Below, one piece after another: positions 53,408-61,699 of a stretch of 64,000 nt of DNA; position 1 is the first letter of the stretch, and every line of letters begins with the position of its first letter. Origin of the DNA: Streptomyces sp. NBC_01451 (GTDB lineage Bacteria; Actinomycetota; Actinomycetes; Streptomycetales; Streptomycetaceae); the NCBI RefSeq assembly GCF_036227485.1, contig NZ_CP109479.1, positions 682,001 to 746,000 on the forward strand, given 5' to 3'. Both the position numbers and the translations under genes were made by a program. The notes below the pieces were generated by a model. It was not told the DNA's origin. It was given only the letters and a program-made list of their open reading frames with translations, and searched no databases.

Positions 53408-54562
53408 GTGCGCGACATTCTCCCGGTGCTCGGGCGCTGGTACGCGAACGGTGAGCCGTTCGGCCTCGCCACCGTCGTCTCCGTGAGCCGCAGCGCACCT
53501 CGTGACCCCGGGGCCGCGATGGCCGTGGGGCCCGGGGCCGAGGTCGTGGGCAGCGTGTCCGGGGGCTGCGTCGAGGGCGCGGTGTTCGAGCTGGCCCAGG
53601 AGGTCGTGGCGAGCGGGGAGGCACGGCTGGAGACCTTCGGCTACAGCGACGAGGACGCCTTCGCGGTGGGGCTGACGTGCGGCGGCGAGATCACCGTGCT
53701 GGTACGGCCCGTCTCCCCCGCCCTCGATCCCTCCTTCGCGTCGGTCGCGGAGTCGGTGACGTCGGGCCGGCCGGTGACCGTGGCGACCGTGACCGACGGT
53801 CCGGCGACGCGCGGCGCCACCCTCGCCGTCTGGCCCGACCGGGTGTCCGGCACCCTGGGCACGGCCTGCCTCGACGTGGCCGTCACCGCCGACGCGCGCG
53901 GTGAACTCGCCCTGGGGGCTACGGGGTTGCGGCACTACGGGCCCCACGGGGAGCGGCGCGAGGACGCCGTCACCGTGTTCCTGAACTCCTTCGCGCCCCC
54001 GCCCCGCATGCTCGTCTTCGGCGCCATCGACCACGCCGCCGCCGTGGCCCGGATCGGCGCCTTCCTCGGCTACCGGGTCACCGTGTGCGACGCCCGCCCG
54101 CTCTTCGCCACCCCGAAACGCTTCCCCGAGGGCGTGGAGGTGGTCGTCGACTGGCCGCACCGCTATCTGAGCGGCACGGACACCGACGAGCGCACGGTGA
54201 TCTGCGTCCTGACCCACGACCCGAAGTTCGACGTGCCGCTCCTGCTGGAGGCGCTGCGCCGGCCCGCCGCGTACATCGGGGCGATGGGCAGCCGCCGCAC
54301 CCACGACGACCGCCACAGGCGGCTGGCGGAGGCCGGCCTGACCGGGCCCGAGCTGTCCCGGCTGCGCTCCCCCATCGGGCTGGACCTGGGCGCCCGTACG
54401 CCCGAGGAGGTGGCGGTGTCGGTGGCCGCCGAGATCGTCGCCGTGGGGTGGGGCGGCAGCGGGGAGCCCCTGACCGCGACGGGCGGCGCCATCCATCCGG
54501 CCGGGGCCGGACAGCCGCTCAAGGGAGCCGGGGCGGCAGCCTGTGCAGATCCACGTCGGTGA
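53408..54562 (+). CDS. XdhC/CoxI family protein (molybdenum cofactor insertion)
   Basis: The 384-residue protein has the XdhC-CoxI N-terminal domain ('ATVVSVSRSAPRDPGAAMAV', 'GSVSGGCVEGAVFEL', 'LTCGGEITVLVRPV') and a C-terminal Rossmann domain ('MLVFGAIDHAAAVARI', 'YIGAMGSRRTHDDRHRRLAE'). XdhC binds molybdenum cofactor, promotes its sulfuration and inserts it into xanthine-dehydrogenase-type enzymes. No molybdoenzyme is next to it. GTG 53408 follows AAGGAG. Its last 44 bases overlap the convergent phosphoesterase. Confidence 0.9.
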   Translation: MRDILPVLGRWYANGEPFGLATVVSVSRSAPRDPGAAMAVGPGAEVVGSVSGGCVEGAVFELAQEVVASGEARLETFGYSDEDAFAVGLTCGGEITVLVRPVSPALDPSFASVAESVTSGRPVTVATVTDGPATRGATLAVWPDRVSGTLGTACLDVAVTADARGELALGATGLRHYGPHGERREDAVTVFLNSFAPPPRMLVFGAIDHAAAVARIGAFLGYRVTVCDARPLFATPKRFPEGVEVVVDWPHRYLSGTDTDERTVICVLTHDPKFDVPLLLEALRRPAAYIGAMGSRRTHDDRHRRLAEAGLTGPELSRLRSPIGLDLGARTPEEVAVSVAAEIVAVGWGGSGEPLTATGGAIHPAGAGQPLKGAGAAACADPRR

Positions 54563-55028
54563 GCTGCCCGCCGTCCGTCACCGTGGCCGTCAGGTAGGTG
54601 CAGTGCGGCTGTCGGCGCCGGTCCGTCGGCGAGCCGGGGTTCAGCAGCCGCAGGCCGGTGTCCGCGGTGCTGTCCCACGGGATGTGGCTGTGGCCGAACA
54701 CCAGGACGTCCACACCGGGGAAGCGGGCGGCGCAGCGGGCCTCCCGGCCCTGGGCGGGGCCCGTCTCGTGGACGACCGCGAAGCGCAGGCCGCCCAGGTC
54801 GGCGTACGCCACCTCGGGGAGTCTGGCCCGCAGGTCGGGGCCGTCGTTGTTGCCGTACACGCCGACGAGGCGCCGGCAGCGGCTCTCCAGGAGATCGAGG
54901 GTGGCCGTGTCGACCCAGTCGCCGGCGTGGAACACGACGTCGGCGTGGGGGAGTTCCGCGAGGAGGGCCGCCGGCAGGTGCTTGGCGCGTTTGGGGAGGT
55001 GGGTGTCGGAGAGGAGCAGAAGGTGCAC
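54519..55028 (-). CDS. Metallophosphoesterase (YfcE/MJ0936 family)
   Basis: This 169-residue calcineurin-like phosphodiesterase carries all family blocks: 'LLLSDTHLPKRA', 'VVFHAGDWVD', 'GVYGNNDGP', 'FAVVHETG', 'VLVFGHSHIPW' and the terminal 'LLNPGSPTDRR'. It uses two divalent metals; the natural substrate is unknown. It starts with GTG. It overlaps the XdhC gene tail-to-tail by 44 bases. Confidence 0.9.
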   Translation of the reverse strand: MHLLLLSDTHLPKRAKHLPAALLAELPHADVVFHAGDWVDTATLDLLESRCRRLVGVYGNNDGPDLRARLPEVAYADLGGLRFAVVHETGPAQGREARCAARFPGVDVLVFGHSHIPWDSTADTGLRLLNPGSPTDRRRQPHCTYLTATVTDGGQLTDVDLHRLPPRLP

Positions 55029-55234
55029 GAACCGGATCGTAGGCGCTTCACCGAAGGTGCTCTGGCGTCAGCCGTCCGCGGCGCCGTCGTGGCTGGTCGC
55101 GCGGTTCCCCGCTCGGCAACGGGGGCCCCGCGCCCCGACAGGTGTCCGGGGCCCGCGCGAGGTTAGTATCAGGCAGCCCGGACCGTGCCTTTGCGGAGAC
55201 GGGGAGTAGAGCCAAAAAGGGGGCTTCCAGCCGC

Positions 55235-57211
55235 ATGCCGGTCAAGGTCAGCGTCATCGTTCCGGTGTACAACCCGGGACCGTACATCGAGGACTGCGTC
55301 GCGTCGCTGCTGCGGCAGTCGCTGCCCGCCGACGAGTACGAAGTGATCTTCGTCGACGACGGTTCCACCGACGAGACCCCGGCCCTGCTGGACGCGCTCG
55401 CCGCCGAGGAACCGCGTGTCCGGGTCATCCACCAGGAGAACTCGGGCTGGTCGGGCAAGCCGCGCAACGTCGGCATCGAGGCCTCCCAGGGCGAGTTCGT
55501 GATGTTCGTCGACAACGACGACTACCTCGGCGACGAGGCCCTTGAGCGGATGTACGAGTACGGCGTGGCCAACGGCGCCGATGTGATCGTCGGCAAGATG
55601 GCCGGCAAGGGCCGCCCGGTGCCGGTCGAGCTGTTCCGGCACAACCACCCCAAGGCCAGTGTCGAGAACGCCCCGCTGATCGACAGCCTCACCCCGCACA
55701 AGATGCTCCGGCGCGCGTTCCTCGACCGTATCGGGCTGCGCTTCCCCGAGGGCAGGCGGCGCCTGGAGGACCATGTCTTCGTGACCGAGGCGTACCTGCG
55801 CGCGGACAACGTCTCCGTGCTCAGCGACTACGTCTGCTACTACCACGTCAAGCGCGACGACGCCTCGAACGCGGGATTCCAGCGCTTCGACCCGGTCGGC
55901 TACTTCCGCAACCTGCGCGAGGCCCTCGACGTCGTCGAGCGGTACACCGAGCCGGGCGTGGTGCGCGACCGGCTGTTCCGGCGCTGGCTGCGCAACGAGA
56001 TGGTCGAGCGCATGCGTAGCAACCGTCTCCTGAAGCTGCCGGAGGACTACCGCAAGGAGATGTTCGACGAGATCCGCGGGGTCGTCGTCGAGCGCTTCGG
56101 CCCGGGTGTCGCCAACGGCATGCAGGAGGCGCAGCGGATCGTGGCGGCGCTGATCGCCGCCGACCGGCTGGACGACGTGGTGGCGTTCGCCGAGTGGGAG
56201 GCGTCGCTCGCCCCCACGGCAACCCCGCAGAGCGTGGAGTGGCAGGACGGCGTGCTGCACGTCGGTTTCACCGCCGAGTTCACCTCGCGCGGCAGGCCGA
56301 TGACGTTCCCCGCCGAGGACGACGGCGACGGCGCCGACCTGGACGGCACGCCCACCGACGCCGACGACGCGATCGCGCGGGTGGGCGCGTCGACCGTGGC
56401 CCGGTTCGGCAGTGCGACGGCGGACTTCCTGGTGCGTGAGCGGGCGACGGCCGCCCAGTTCTTCCAGCCGGTCGAGCTGACCCGCGAGACCCTCCCGGCC
56501 GACGAGGACGGGCAGGTGCGGCTGGTGCTGCGCGGCACGGCCACCGTCGACCCCGGCACGGCTGCGGGCGGTGTGGCGCTCGGCGGCGGACTGTTCGACG
56601 TGTTCGTCCGGATCAAGCTGGGCGGCTGGACCCGTGAGTGCCGGCTCGGCCCGGTGAGGCTGGACCCCCGCCCGGTGCCGCCGGCCGGTGTGGTCGCCGG
56701 TCGCGTGGTCCTGCCGTACTGGACCGCGAAGCAGGCCACGCTGTCGCTGGACGTCGACCGCGCGGTCAAGGGCGTGGGTCTGGGCCGCCTGAAGCCGGAC
56801 GATGTCACCGTCACGGGTGACCGTCTGCGCGTGGCGCTGCCCCTGCACGTGCCCGGTGAGACCAAGGCGCTGCTGCGGCTGGCCTCTCCGGCGTCCGCCG
56901 AGCCCGTGGAGGTGTCCGGCACACTGTCCGGCGCCTCCGACGGCTCAGGGGCGTTCGTCGAGGCGACACTGCCCGGCGGCGCGCTGACCGACGGCACGTG
57001 GAAGCCGTCGCTGTGCCTCGCCCCGGAGGCCGGCGAGCCGCGCTTCCTGGCGATGTCCGTCGGCCTCAGCGCAAAGGCCGGCCGTGTGCAGGTCGTGCGG
57101 CCCGCCAAGCCGGCCGGGCCGGGCACCGGGCAGCGGCTGGTCCGCAAGGCGCGGCGCACCCTCGGGAAGATCGCGCGCAAGGCCGGACTGCGACGCGGGA
57201 ACGGAGCCTGA
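55235..57211 (+). CDS. Large GT2 glycosyltransferase with beta-sandwich C-terminal region
   Basis: This 658-residue protein has an N-terminal GT-A glycosyltransferase 2 domain ('VSVIVPVYNPGPYIEDCVAS', 'VIFVDDGSTDETPALLDAL', metal site 'FVDNDDYLG') over about 330 residues. The C-terminal 300 residues are beta-rich and hydrophilic, with repeated sandwich-like segments, a pattern seen in wall-glycopolymer (teichoic-acid-like) transferases. ATG 55235 is used. It is followed four bases later by rfbC, so it may transfer rhamnose or work in a rhamnose-containing cell-wall glycan. Confidence 0.85.
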   Translation: MPVKVSVIVPVYNPGPYIEDCVASLLRQSLPADEYEVIFVDDGSTDETPALLDALAAEEPRVRVIHQENSGWSGKPRNVGIEASQGEFVMFVDNDDYLGDEALERMYEYGVANGADVIVGKMAGKGRPVPVELFRHNHPKASVENAPLIDSLTPHKMLRRAFLDRIGLRFPEGRRRLEDHVFVTEAYLRADNVSVLSDYVCYYHVKRDDASNAGFQRFDPVGYFRNLREALDVVERYTEPGVVRDRLFRRWLRNEMVERMRSNRLLKLPEDYRKEMFDEIRGVVVERFGPGVANGMQEAQRIVAALIAADRLDDVVAFAEWEASLAPTATPQSVEWQDGVLHVGFTAEFTSRGRPMTFPAEDDGDGADLDGTPTDADDAIARVGASTVARFGSATADFLVRERATAAQFFQPVELTRETLPADEDGQVRLVLRGTATVDPGTAAGGVALGGGLFDVFVRIKLGGWTRECRLGPVRLDPRPVPPAGVVAGRVVLPYWTAKQATLSLDVDRAVKGVGLGRLKPDDVTVTGDRLRVALPLHVPGETKALLRLASPASAEPVEVSGTLSGASDGSGAFVEATLPGGALTDGTWKPSLCLAPEAGEPRFLAMSVGLSAKAGRVQVVRPAKPAGPGTGQRLVRKARRTLGKIARKAGLRRGNGA

Positions 57212-57215
57212 CGGC

Positions 57216-57815
57216 ATGCGAGCACTGGACATCGAAGGTGCCTGGGTACTGGAGCCGAAGATCTTCCCGGACGACCGGGGCGCCTTCCACGAGTGGTACC
57301 GGGGCGCGGAGTTCCGCGAGGCCACCGGCTACGACCTCTCCCTCGCCCAGGCGAACTGCTCGGTCTCGCGCCGGGGCGTCGTCCGCGGGGTGCACTTCTC
57401 GGACGTACCGCCGAGCCAGGCCAAGTACGTGACCTGTGTGCGCGGGGCGGTCCTGGACGTCGTGGTGGACATCCGGGTCGGCTCGCCCACCTATGGGCAG
57501 TGGGAGGCGGTCCGGCTCGACGACGAGACCCGGCACGCCGTGTTCCTCGCGGAAGGCCTCGGGCACGCCTTCATGGCGCTCACCGACGACGCCACCGTGG
57601 TGTACCTGTGCTCGACGGGGTACGCGCCGGGCCGTGAGCACGGGGTGCATCCGCTCGACCCGGAGCTGGGCATCGCCTGGCCCGAGGGCATCGAGCCGGT
57701 GCTGTCGGAGAAGGACGCCGAGGCGCCGACGCTGGCGGAGGCGGAGCGGGCCGGGCTGCTGCCGTCGTACGAGGAGTGCAGGGCCTACTACGCGGAACTG
57801 CGCGGCAAGCGGTAA
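57216..57815 (+). CDS. rfbC: dTDP-4-dehydrorhamnose 3,5-epimerase
   Basis: This 199-residue cupin-fold epimerase makes dTDP-4-keto-L-rhamnose. Motifs are 'FPDDRGAFHEWYRGAEF', 'QANCSVSRRGVVRGVHFS' with the catalytic His, and 'GLGHAFMAL'. It joins the rfbA-B-D operon that lies convergent across a terminator, together giving all four steps from glucose-1-phosphate. Some relatives epimerise other dTDP sugars, so sugar identity is inferred from the neighbouring set. Confidence 0.9.
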   Translation: MRALDIEGAWVLEPKIFPDDRGAFHEWYRGAEFREATGYDLSLAQANCSVSRRGVVRGVHFSDVPPSQAKYVTCVRGAVLDVVVDIRVGSPTYGQWEAVRLDDETRHAVFLAEGLGHAFMALTDDATVVYLCSTGYAPGREHGVHPLDPELGIAWPEGIEPVLSEKDAEAPTLAEAERAGLLPSYEECRAYYAELRGKR

Positions 57816-57831
57816 CTCCCCCACAGAAACG

Positions 57832-57873
57832 ACCTGCGGCCCCGGCAGCTGATCAGCTGCCGGGGCCGCAGGT
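57832..57873. terminator. 42-bp perfect palindrome, bidirectional terminator
   Basis: The left half (57832-57852) is exactly complementary to the right half (57853-57873) with no unpaired centre, beginning ACCTGCGGCCCCGGCAGC. It lies between convergent rfbC and the methyltransferase gene and should terminate both. Confidence 0.8.
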
Positions 57874-57889
57874 TCCGCTCAGTCCGGCG

Positions 57890-58693
57890 TCAGCGGCTGG
57901 TGCTCAGCGGCGCCAGGCTGCGGCGCAGTTGCTCCAGGCCCTTGCCGCGCTTGGTGCCGCGGTTGCGGGACCTGACGAGGGGTGCCCAGAAGGCGGCCTC
58001 GACCAGGGTCTCCGGCTTGATCGCGGGCGTCCGCTCCAGGACGCTCTCGGGCACCTTCTGCGGGTCCGGGACCTCGAACTCCGCGATGATCTCGTCGTAC
58101 TTGTCCTTCAGCACCGTGTTGTCCGGGTCGGCGCCGAAGACGATGAGCTGTCCGGTGGGCGCCGTGTCGACGAGGACCGTGACCAGGTCGGGGCGGTACC
58201 GGGCGAGGATCTCGATCAGCTTGTAGACGTCACCGGTCCAGGCGTTGGTGTGCCGGTCGCGGGCGGCCTCGTCGATGCTGCGCGGCAGCATGTCGTCGAG
58301 GACGATGACGCTGGCCCAGTCCGAGTGCTTCTCGACGTTGATGAAGTCGCGCAACGCGTACTCGAACAGGTGCATGCCGTCGATGAACGACAGGTCGAGC
58401 GTGGTGCGCTGCCAGTAGCCGAACGGGCTGCGGTTGCGGGCCAGGTTGCGCAGCGGGTGCCGGCCGCCCTTGAGGTGGGCGAGGGGGTTCTCCCGGGCGA
58501 AGAAGTCGTCGCTGGTCGCCTTCGCGAGATGGACGTCGGCACGGATCTCCGAGACGACCTTGAAAGCGGGGTCGATCGCGATGCTCGGTACCCGGGACAG
58601 GGTCAGGCTTCGGCCGTCGTTGACGCCGATCTCCAGGTAGTTCCTGTTCGCGCTGACCTTGTGGAGCTCCCGGAGGAACTCATGACGTTTCAC
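57890..58693 (-). CDS. Class I methyltransferase-like protein of the rhamnose operon
   Basis: This 267-residue protein opens 'NYLEIGVNDGRSLTLS' (SAM motif I), followed by 'IDPAFKV' and 'DLSFIDGMHLFEYALRDFIN', as in the Methyltransf_24 group common in surface-glycan clusters. GTG starts within one base of the rfbD stop, so it is in the rfb operon. It probably methylates a glycan sugar; a purely structural relative cannot be excluded. Confidence 0.82.
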   Translation of the reverse strand: MKRHEFLRELHKVSANRNYLEIGVNDGRSLTLSRVPSIAIDPAFKVVSEIRADVHLAKATSDDFFARENPLAHLKGGRHPLRNLARNRSPFGYWQRTTLDLSFIDGMHLFEYALRDFINVEKHSDWASVIVLDDMLPRSIDEAARDRHTNAWTGDVYKLIEILARYRPDLVTVLVDTAPTGQLIVFGADPDNTVLKDKYDEIIAEFEVPDPQKVPESVLERTPAIKPETLVEAAFWAPLVRSRNRGTKRGKGLEQLRRSLAPLSTSR

Positions 58694-59565
58694 TAGGAAA
58701 TCTCCTTGCGGATGTGAGGCAGTGCTTCGTGCAGGGCGGTACGCCAGTCACGGAGAGGTCCGAGACCGGCCTGCTGCCAACGGCCGTGGCCGAGGGCGCT
58801 GTACGCGGGTCGGGGTGCGGGCCGGGTGAAGGCCGCGCTGGTGGTGGGACGCACGCGGTCCGGGTCGGCGTCGATGAGGCGGAACACCTCGCGCGCCAGC
58901 TCGAACCAGGTGGTCTCGCCGGAGTTGGTGGCGTGCAGGATACCGCTCGTCCCGGGGCCGATCCGGGGCCCGAGATCGACGATCCGTTCGGCGACGTCGG
59001 CGCTCCAGGTGGGCTGGCCGCGTTGGTCGTAGACGACGTCGAGGGTGTCCCGGCGCGCCTCCAGGTCGATCATCGTACGCACGAAGTTGCCGCCGTGGGC
59101 GCCGTACAGCCAAGCCGTGCGCAGGACGGCGCTCGCGTCCGGGAGCACGGCCAGGACGGCCTGTTCGCCGGCGAGCTTGGTGCGGCCGTACGCCGTGCGC
59201 GGGGCCGGGGTGTGGTCCTCGGGGTAGGGGGTGTCCCGGGCCTCGCCGTCGAACACGTAGTCGGTGGACACCTGGATGAGACGGGCGCCGTGCTCCGCGC
59301 AGACCTCGGCGAGCAGACGCGGTCCGACGCCGTTGATGCGGAGCGCCGTCTCCTCGTCCGTCTCGGCGTCGTCGACGGCGGTGTAGGCGGCGCAGTTGAC
59401 GACCAGGTCGGGCCGGTGCTCGGCGAAGACGCGGCGCACGTCGTCGGGGTCGGTGATGTCCAGGGCGGCGTGGGCGAGGCCCACGACGTCCTCACCGCGC
59501 CGGAGGAGTTCCCCGACGGTGTCGCGGCCGAGCATGCCGGCGGCGCCGGTGACGAGCCACTTCAT
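58693..59565 (-). CDS. rfbD: dTDP-4-dehydrorhamnose reductase
   Basis: This 290-residue SDR makes dTDP-L-rhamnose from the 4-keto form. The nucleotide motif is 'WLVTGAAGMLGRDTV'; 'VNCAAYTAVDDAETD', 'IQVSTDYVFDG' and catalytic Tyr-X-X-X-Lys in 'AYGRTKLAGEQAVL' follow. Its ATG overlaps the rfbB stop by four bases. Confidence 0.93.
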   Translation of the reverse strand: MKWLVTGAAGMLGRDTVGELLRRGEDVVGLAHAALDITDPDDVRRVFAEHRPDLVVNCAAYTAVDDAETDEETALRINGVGPRLLAEVCAEHGARLIQVSTDYVFDGEARDTPYPEDHTPAPRTAYGRTKLAGEQAVLAVLPDASAVLRTAWLYGAHGGNFVRTMIDLEARRDTLDVVYDQRGQPTWSADVAERIVDLGPRIGPGTSGILHATNSGETTWFELAREVFRLIDADPDRVRPTTSAAFTRPAPRPAYSALGHGRWQQAGLGPLRDWRTALHEALPHIRKEIS

Positions 59566-60554
59566 CCCTTGACCTGCTTCTCCGCGGCGCCGACGCGCTG
59601 CTTGAGGGGCTCCCACCAGGCGCGGTTGTCGCGGTACCAGGCGACGGTGGCGGCGAGTCCGGCGGCGAAGTCGTGGCGCGGGGTGTAGCCCAGCTCGTCG
59701 TGGAGCTTGCCCCAGTCGACGGAGTAGCGCAGGTCGTGGCCCTTGCGGTCCTCGACGTACTCCACGCTGTCCCAGTCGGCCCCGCAGGCCTCCAGGAGGA
59801 GTCCGGTGAGTTCCTTGTTGCTCAGTTCCGTGCCGCCGCCGATGTTGTAGACCTCGCCGGGCCGGCCGCCGGTGCGCACCAGGTCGACGCCCTGGCAGTG
59901 GTCGTCGACGTGCAGCCAGTCGCGGACGTTGAGGCCCTCGCCGTACAGCGGGACCTTCTTGCCGTCCAGCAGGTTGGTGACGAAGAGCGGGATGACCTTC
60001 TCGGGGAACTGGTGCGGCCCGTAGTTGTTGGAGCAGCGGGTGACACGGACGTCCAGGCCGTGGGTGCGGTGGTAGGCGAGGGCAAGCAGGTCCGAGGACG
60101 CCTTCGACGCCGAGTAGGGCGAGTTGGGGGCCAGCGGGTGGTCCTCGGGCCAGGAGCCGGACTCGATCGAGCCGTACACCTCGTCGGTGGAGACGTGCAC
60201 GAAGGGGCCGACGCCGTAGCGCAGGGCCGCGTCCAGCAGCACCTGGGTGCCGACGACGTTGGTGCGGACGAAGTCGGCGGCGCCGTCGATCGAGCGGTCC
60301 ACGTGGGACTCGGCGGCGAAGTGGACGACCTGATCGGTCTCGGCCATCAGCTTGTCGACCAGTTCGGCGTCGCAGATGTCGCCCTGGACGAACTCCAGCC
60401 GGGGGTGCCCGACCGGCAGGTTCTCCAGGGTGCCCGCGTACGTGAGCTTGTCCAGCACGGTGATCCGGGGCGCGTCGGGGGCGTCGGACGCGAGGAGTGT
60501 GCGGACGTACGTGGAGCCGATGAATCCGGCGGCGCCGGTGACGAGGAGGTTCAT
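59562..60554 (-). CDS. rfbB: dTDP-glucose 4,6-dehydratase
   Basis: This 330-residue NAD-dependent SDR removes water from dTDP-glucose. The motif 'LLVTGAAGFIGSTYVRTLL' binds NAD; 'FAAESHVDRSIDGAADFVRT', 'FVHVSTDEVYGS' and the Tyr-X-X-X-Lys in 'PYSASKASSDLLAL' are the active-site set, and 'RCSNNYGPHQFPEKVIPLF' is diagnostic. It overlaps rfbA by four bases. Confidence 0.95.
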   Translation of the reverse strand: MNLLVTGAAGFIGSTYVRTLLASDAPDAPRITVLDKLTYAGTLENLPVGHPRLEFVQGDICDAELVDKLMAETDQVVHFAAESHVDRSIDGAADFVRTNVVGTQVLLDAALRYGVGPFVHVSTDEVYGSIESGSWPEDHPLAPNSPYSASKASSDLLALAYHRTHGLDVRVTRCSNNYGPHQFPEKVIPLFVTNLLDGKKVPLYGEGLNVRDWLHVDDHCQGVDLVRTGGRPGEVYNIGGGTELSNKELTGLLLEACGADWDSVEYVEDRKGHDLRYSVDWGKLHDELGYTPRHDFAAGLAATVAWYRDNRAWWEPLKQRVGAAEKQVKG

Positions 60555-61618
60555 GAGTGGATCTGCACCTTGCTGTGGTCTCCGAGGACGAGTCGGTGGG
60601 CGCTGGGAACACTGGGGGCCGGGGTCACCTCGACGTGCCTGCCGATGAGCGAGGACTCGATGCGGCCCACTCCGGCGATGGAGGAGTCGCGCAGCACGAT
60701 GGAGAACTCCAGCTCGCTGTCGGTGATCCGGCAGTTCTCCGCGACGGAGGTGAAGGGCCCGACGTAGGAGTCGCTGACGACGGTTCCGGCGCCGATGACG
60801 ACAGGGCCGACGATGCGGGAGCGGCTGATGCTCGCGCCCTCCTCGATCACCACCCGCCCTATGGTCTCGGAGGCGTCGTCCACGTCGCCGTCGATCCGCC
60901 GCTCCAGGCCCTCCAGGACCATGCGGTTGACCTCCAGCATGTCGGTGACGTTCCCCGTGTCCTTCCAGTAGCCCTTGATGAGCGTGGATCGTACGTCGGA
61001 CCGGGCGTCGATGAGGTACTGGATGGCGTGGGTGATCTCCAACTCCCCGCGCCCGGAAGGGCGGATGGCGCGTACGGCGTCGTGGATCGCCGGGGTGAAG
61101 AGGTACACGCCGACGAGCGCGAGGTCGCTCTTGGGGTGCTCGGGCTTCTCCTCCAGGCCGATCACCTGGCCGTCCGCGTCGAGTTCGGCGACGCCGAAGG
61201 AGCGCGGGTCGGGCACCTGGGTGAGCAGGATCTGGGCGTCGGGCCGCAGGCGGCGGAACTCGTCGACGAGGTCGCTGATGCCGCCGATGATGAAGTTGTC
61301 GCCGAGGTACATGACGAAGTCGTCGTCACCGAGGAAGTCCCGGGCGATCAGCACCGCGTGGGCCAGGCCCAGGGGGCGTTCCTGTGGGATGTAGGTGACC
61401 TTCAGGCCGAACCTCGATCCGTCGCCGACCGCTTCCTCGATCTCGGCCGAGGTGTCGCCGACGATCATGCCGACCTCGGTGATGCCCGCGTCGGCGAGGG
61501 ATTCCAGGCCGTAGAACAGCACGGCCTTGTTGGCCACGGGTACGAGCTGCTTCGCCGAGGTATGGGTGATCGGCCGAAGCCGCGTGCCGGCGCCGCCGGA
61601 GAGCACGAGAGCCTTCAT
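60551..61618 (-). CDS. rfbA: Glucose-1-phosphate thymidylyltransferase
   Basis: This 355-residue enzyme makes dTDP-glucose from dTTP and glucose-1-phosphate. The N-terminal 'ALVLSGGAGTRLRPITHTSA' binds nucleotide; 'VMYLGDNFI', 'VIGLEEKPEHPKSDLA' and 'SGRGELEITHAIQYLID' follow. The last 100 residues form a left-handed beta-helix, the long StrD-like type. It is first in the operon, and no neighbour precedes it on this strand for 80 bases. Confidence 0.93.
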   Translation of the reverse strand: MKALVLSGGAGTRLRPITHTSAKQLVPVANKAVLFYGLESLADAGITEVGMIVGDTSAEIEEAVGDGSRFGLKVTYIPQERPLGLAHAVLIARDFLGDDDFVMYLGDNFIIGGISDLVDEFRRLRPDAQILLTQVPDPRSFGVAELDADGQVIGLEEKPEHPKSDLALVGVYLFTPAIHDAVRAIRPSGRGELEITHAIQYLIDARSDVRSTLIKGYWKDTGNVTDMLEVNRMVLEGLERRIDGDVDDASETIGRVVIEEGASISRSRIVGPVVIGAGTVVSDSYVGPFTSVAENCRITDSELEFSIVLRDSSIAGVGRIESSLIGRHVEVTPAPSVPSAHRLVLGDHSKVQIHS

Positions 61619-61699
61619 CCGTTCACCCTAGCCGCGATTCCCCACGACGTAATATCCGGTGCCGCAGCGTGACCGGTGCGGGAGTCCGTCCGCGGCCCC

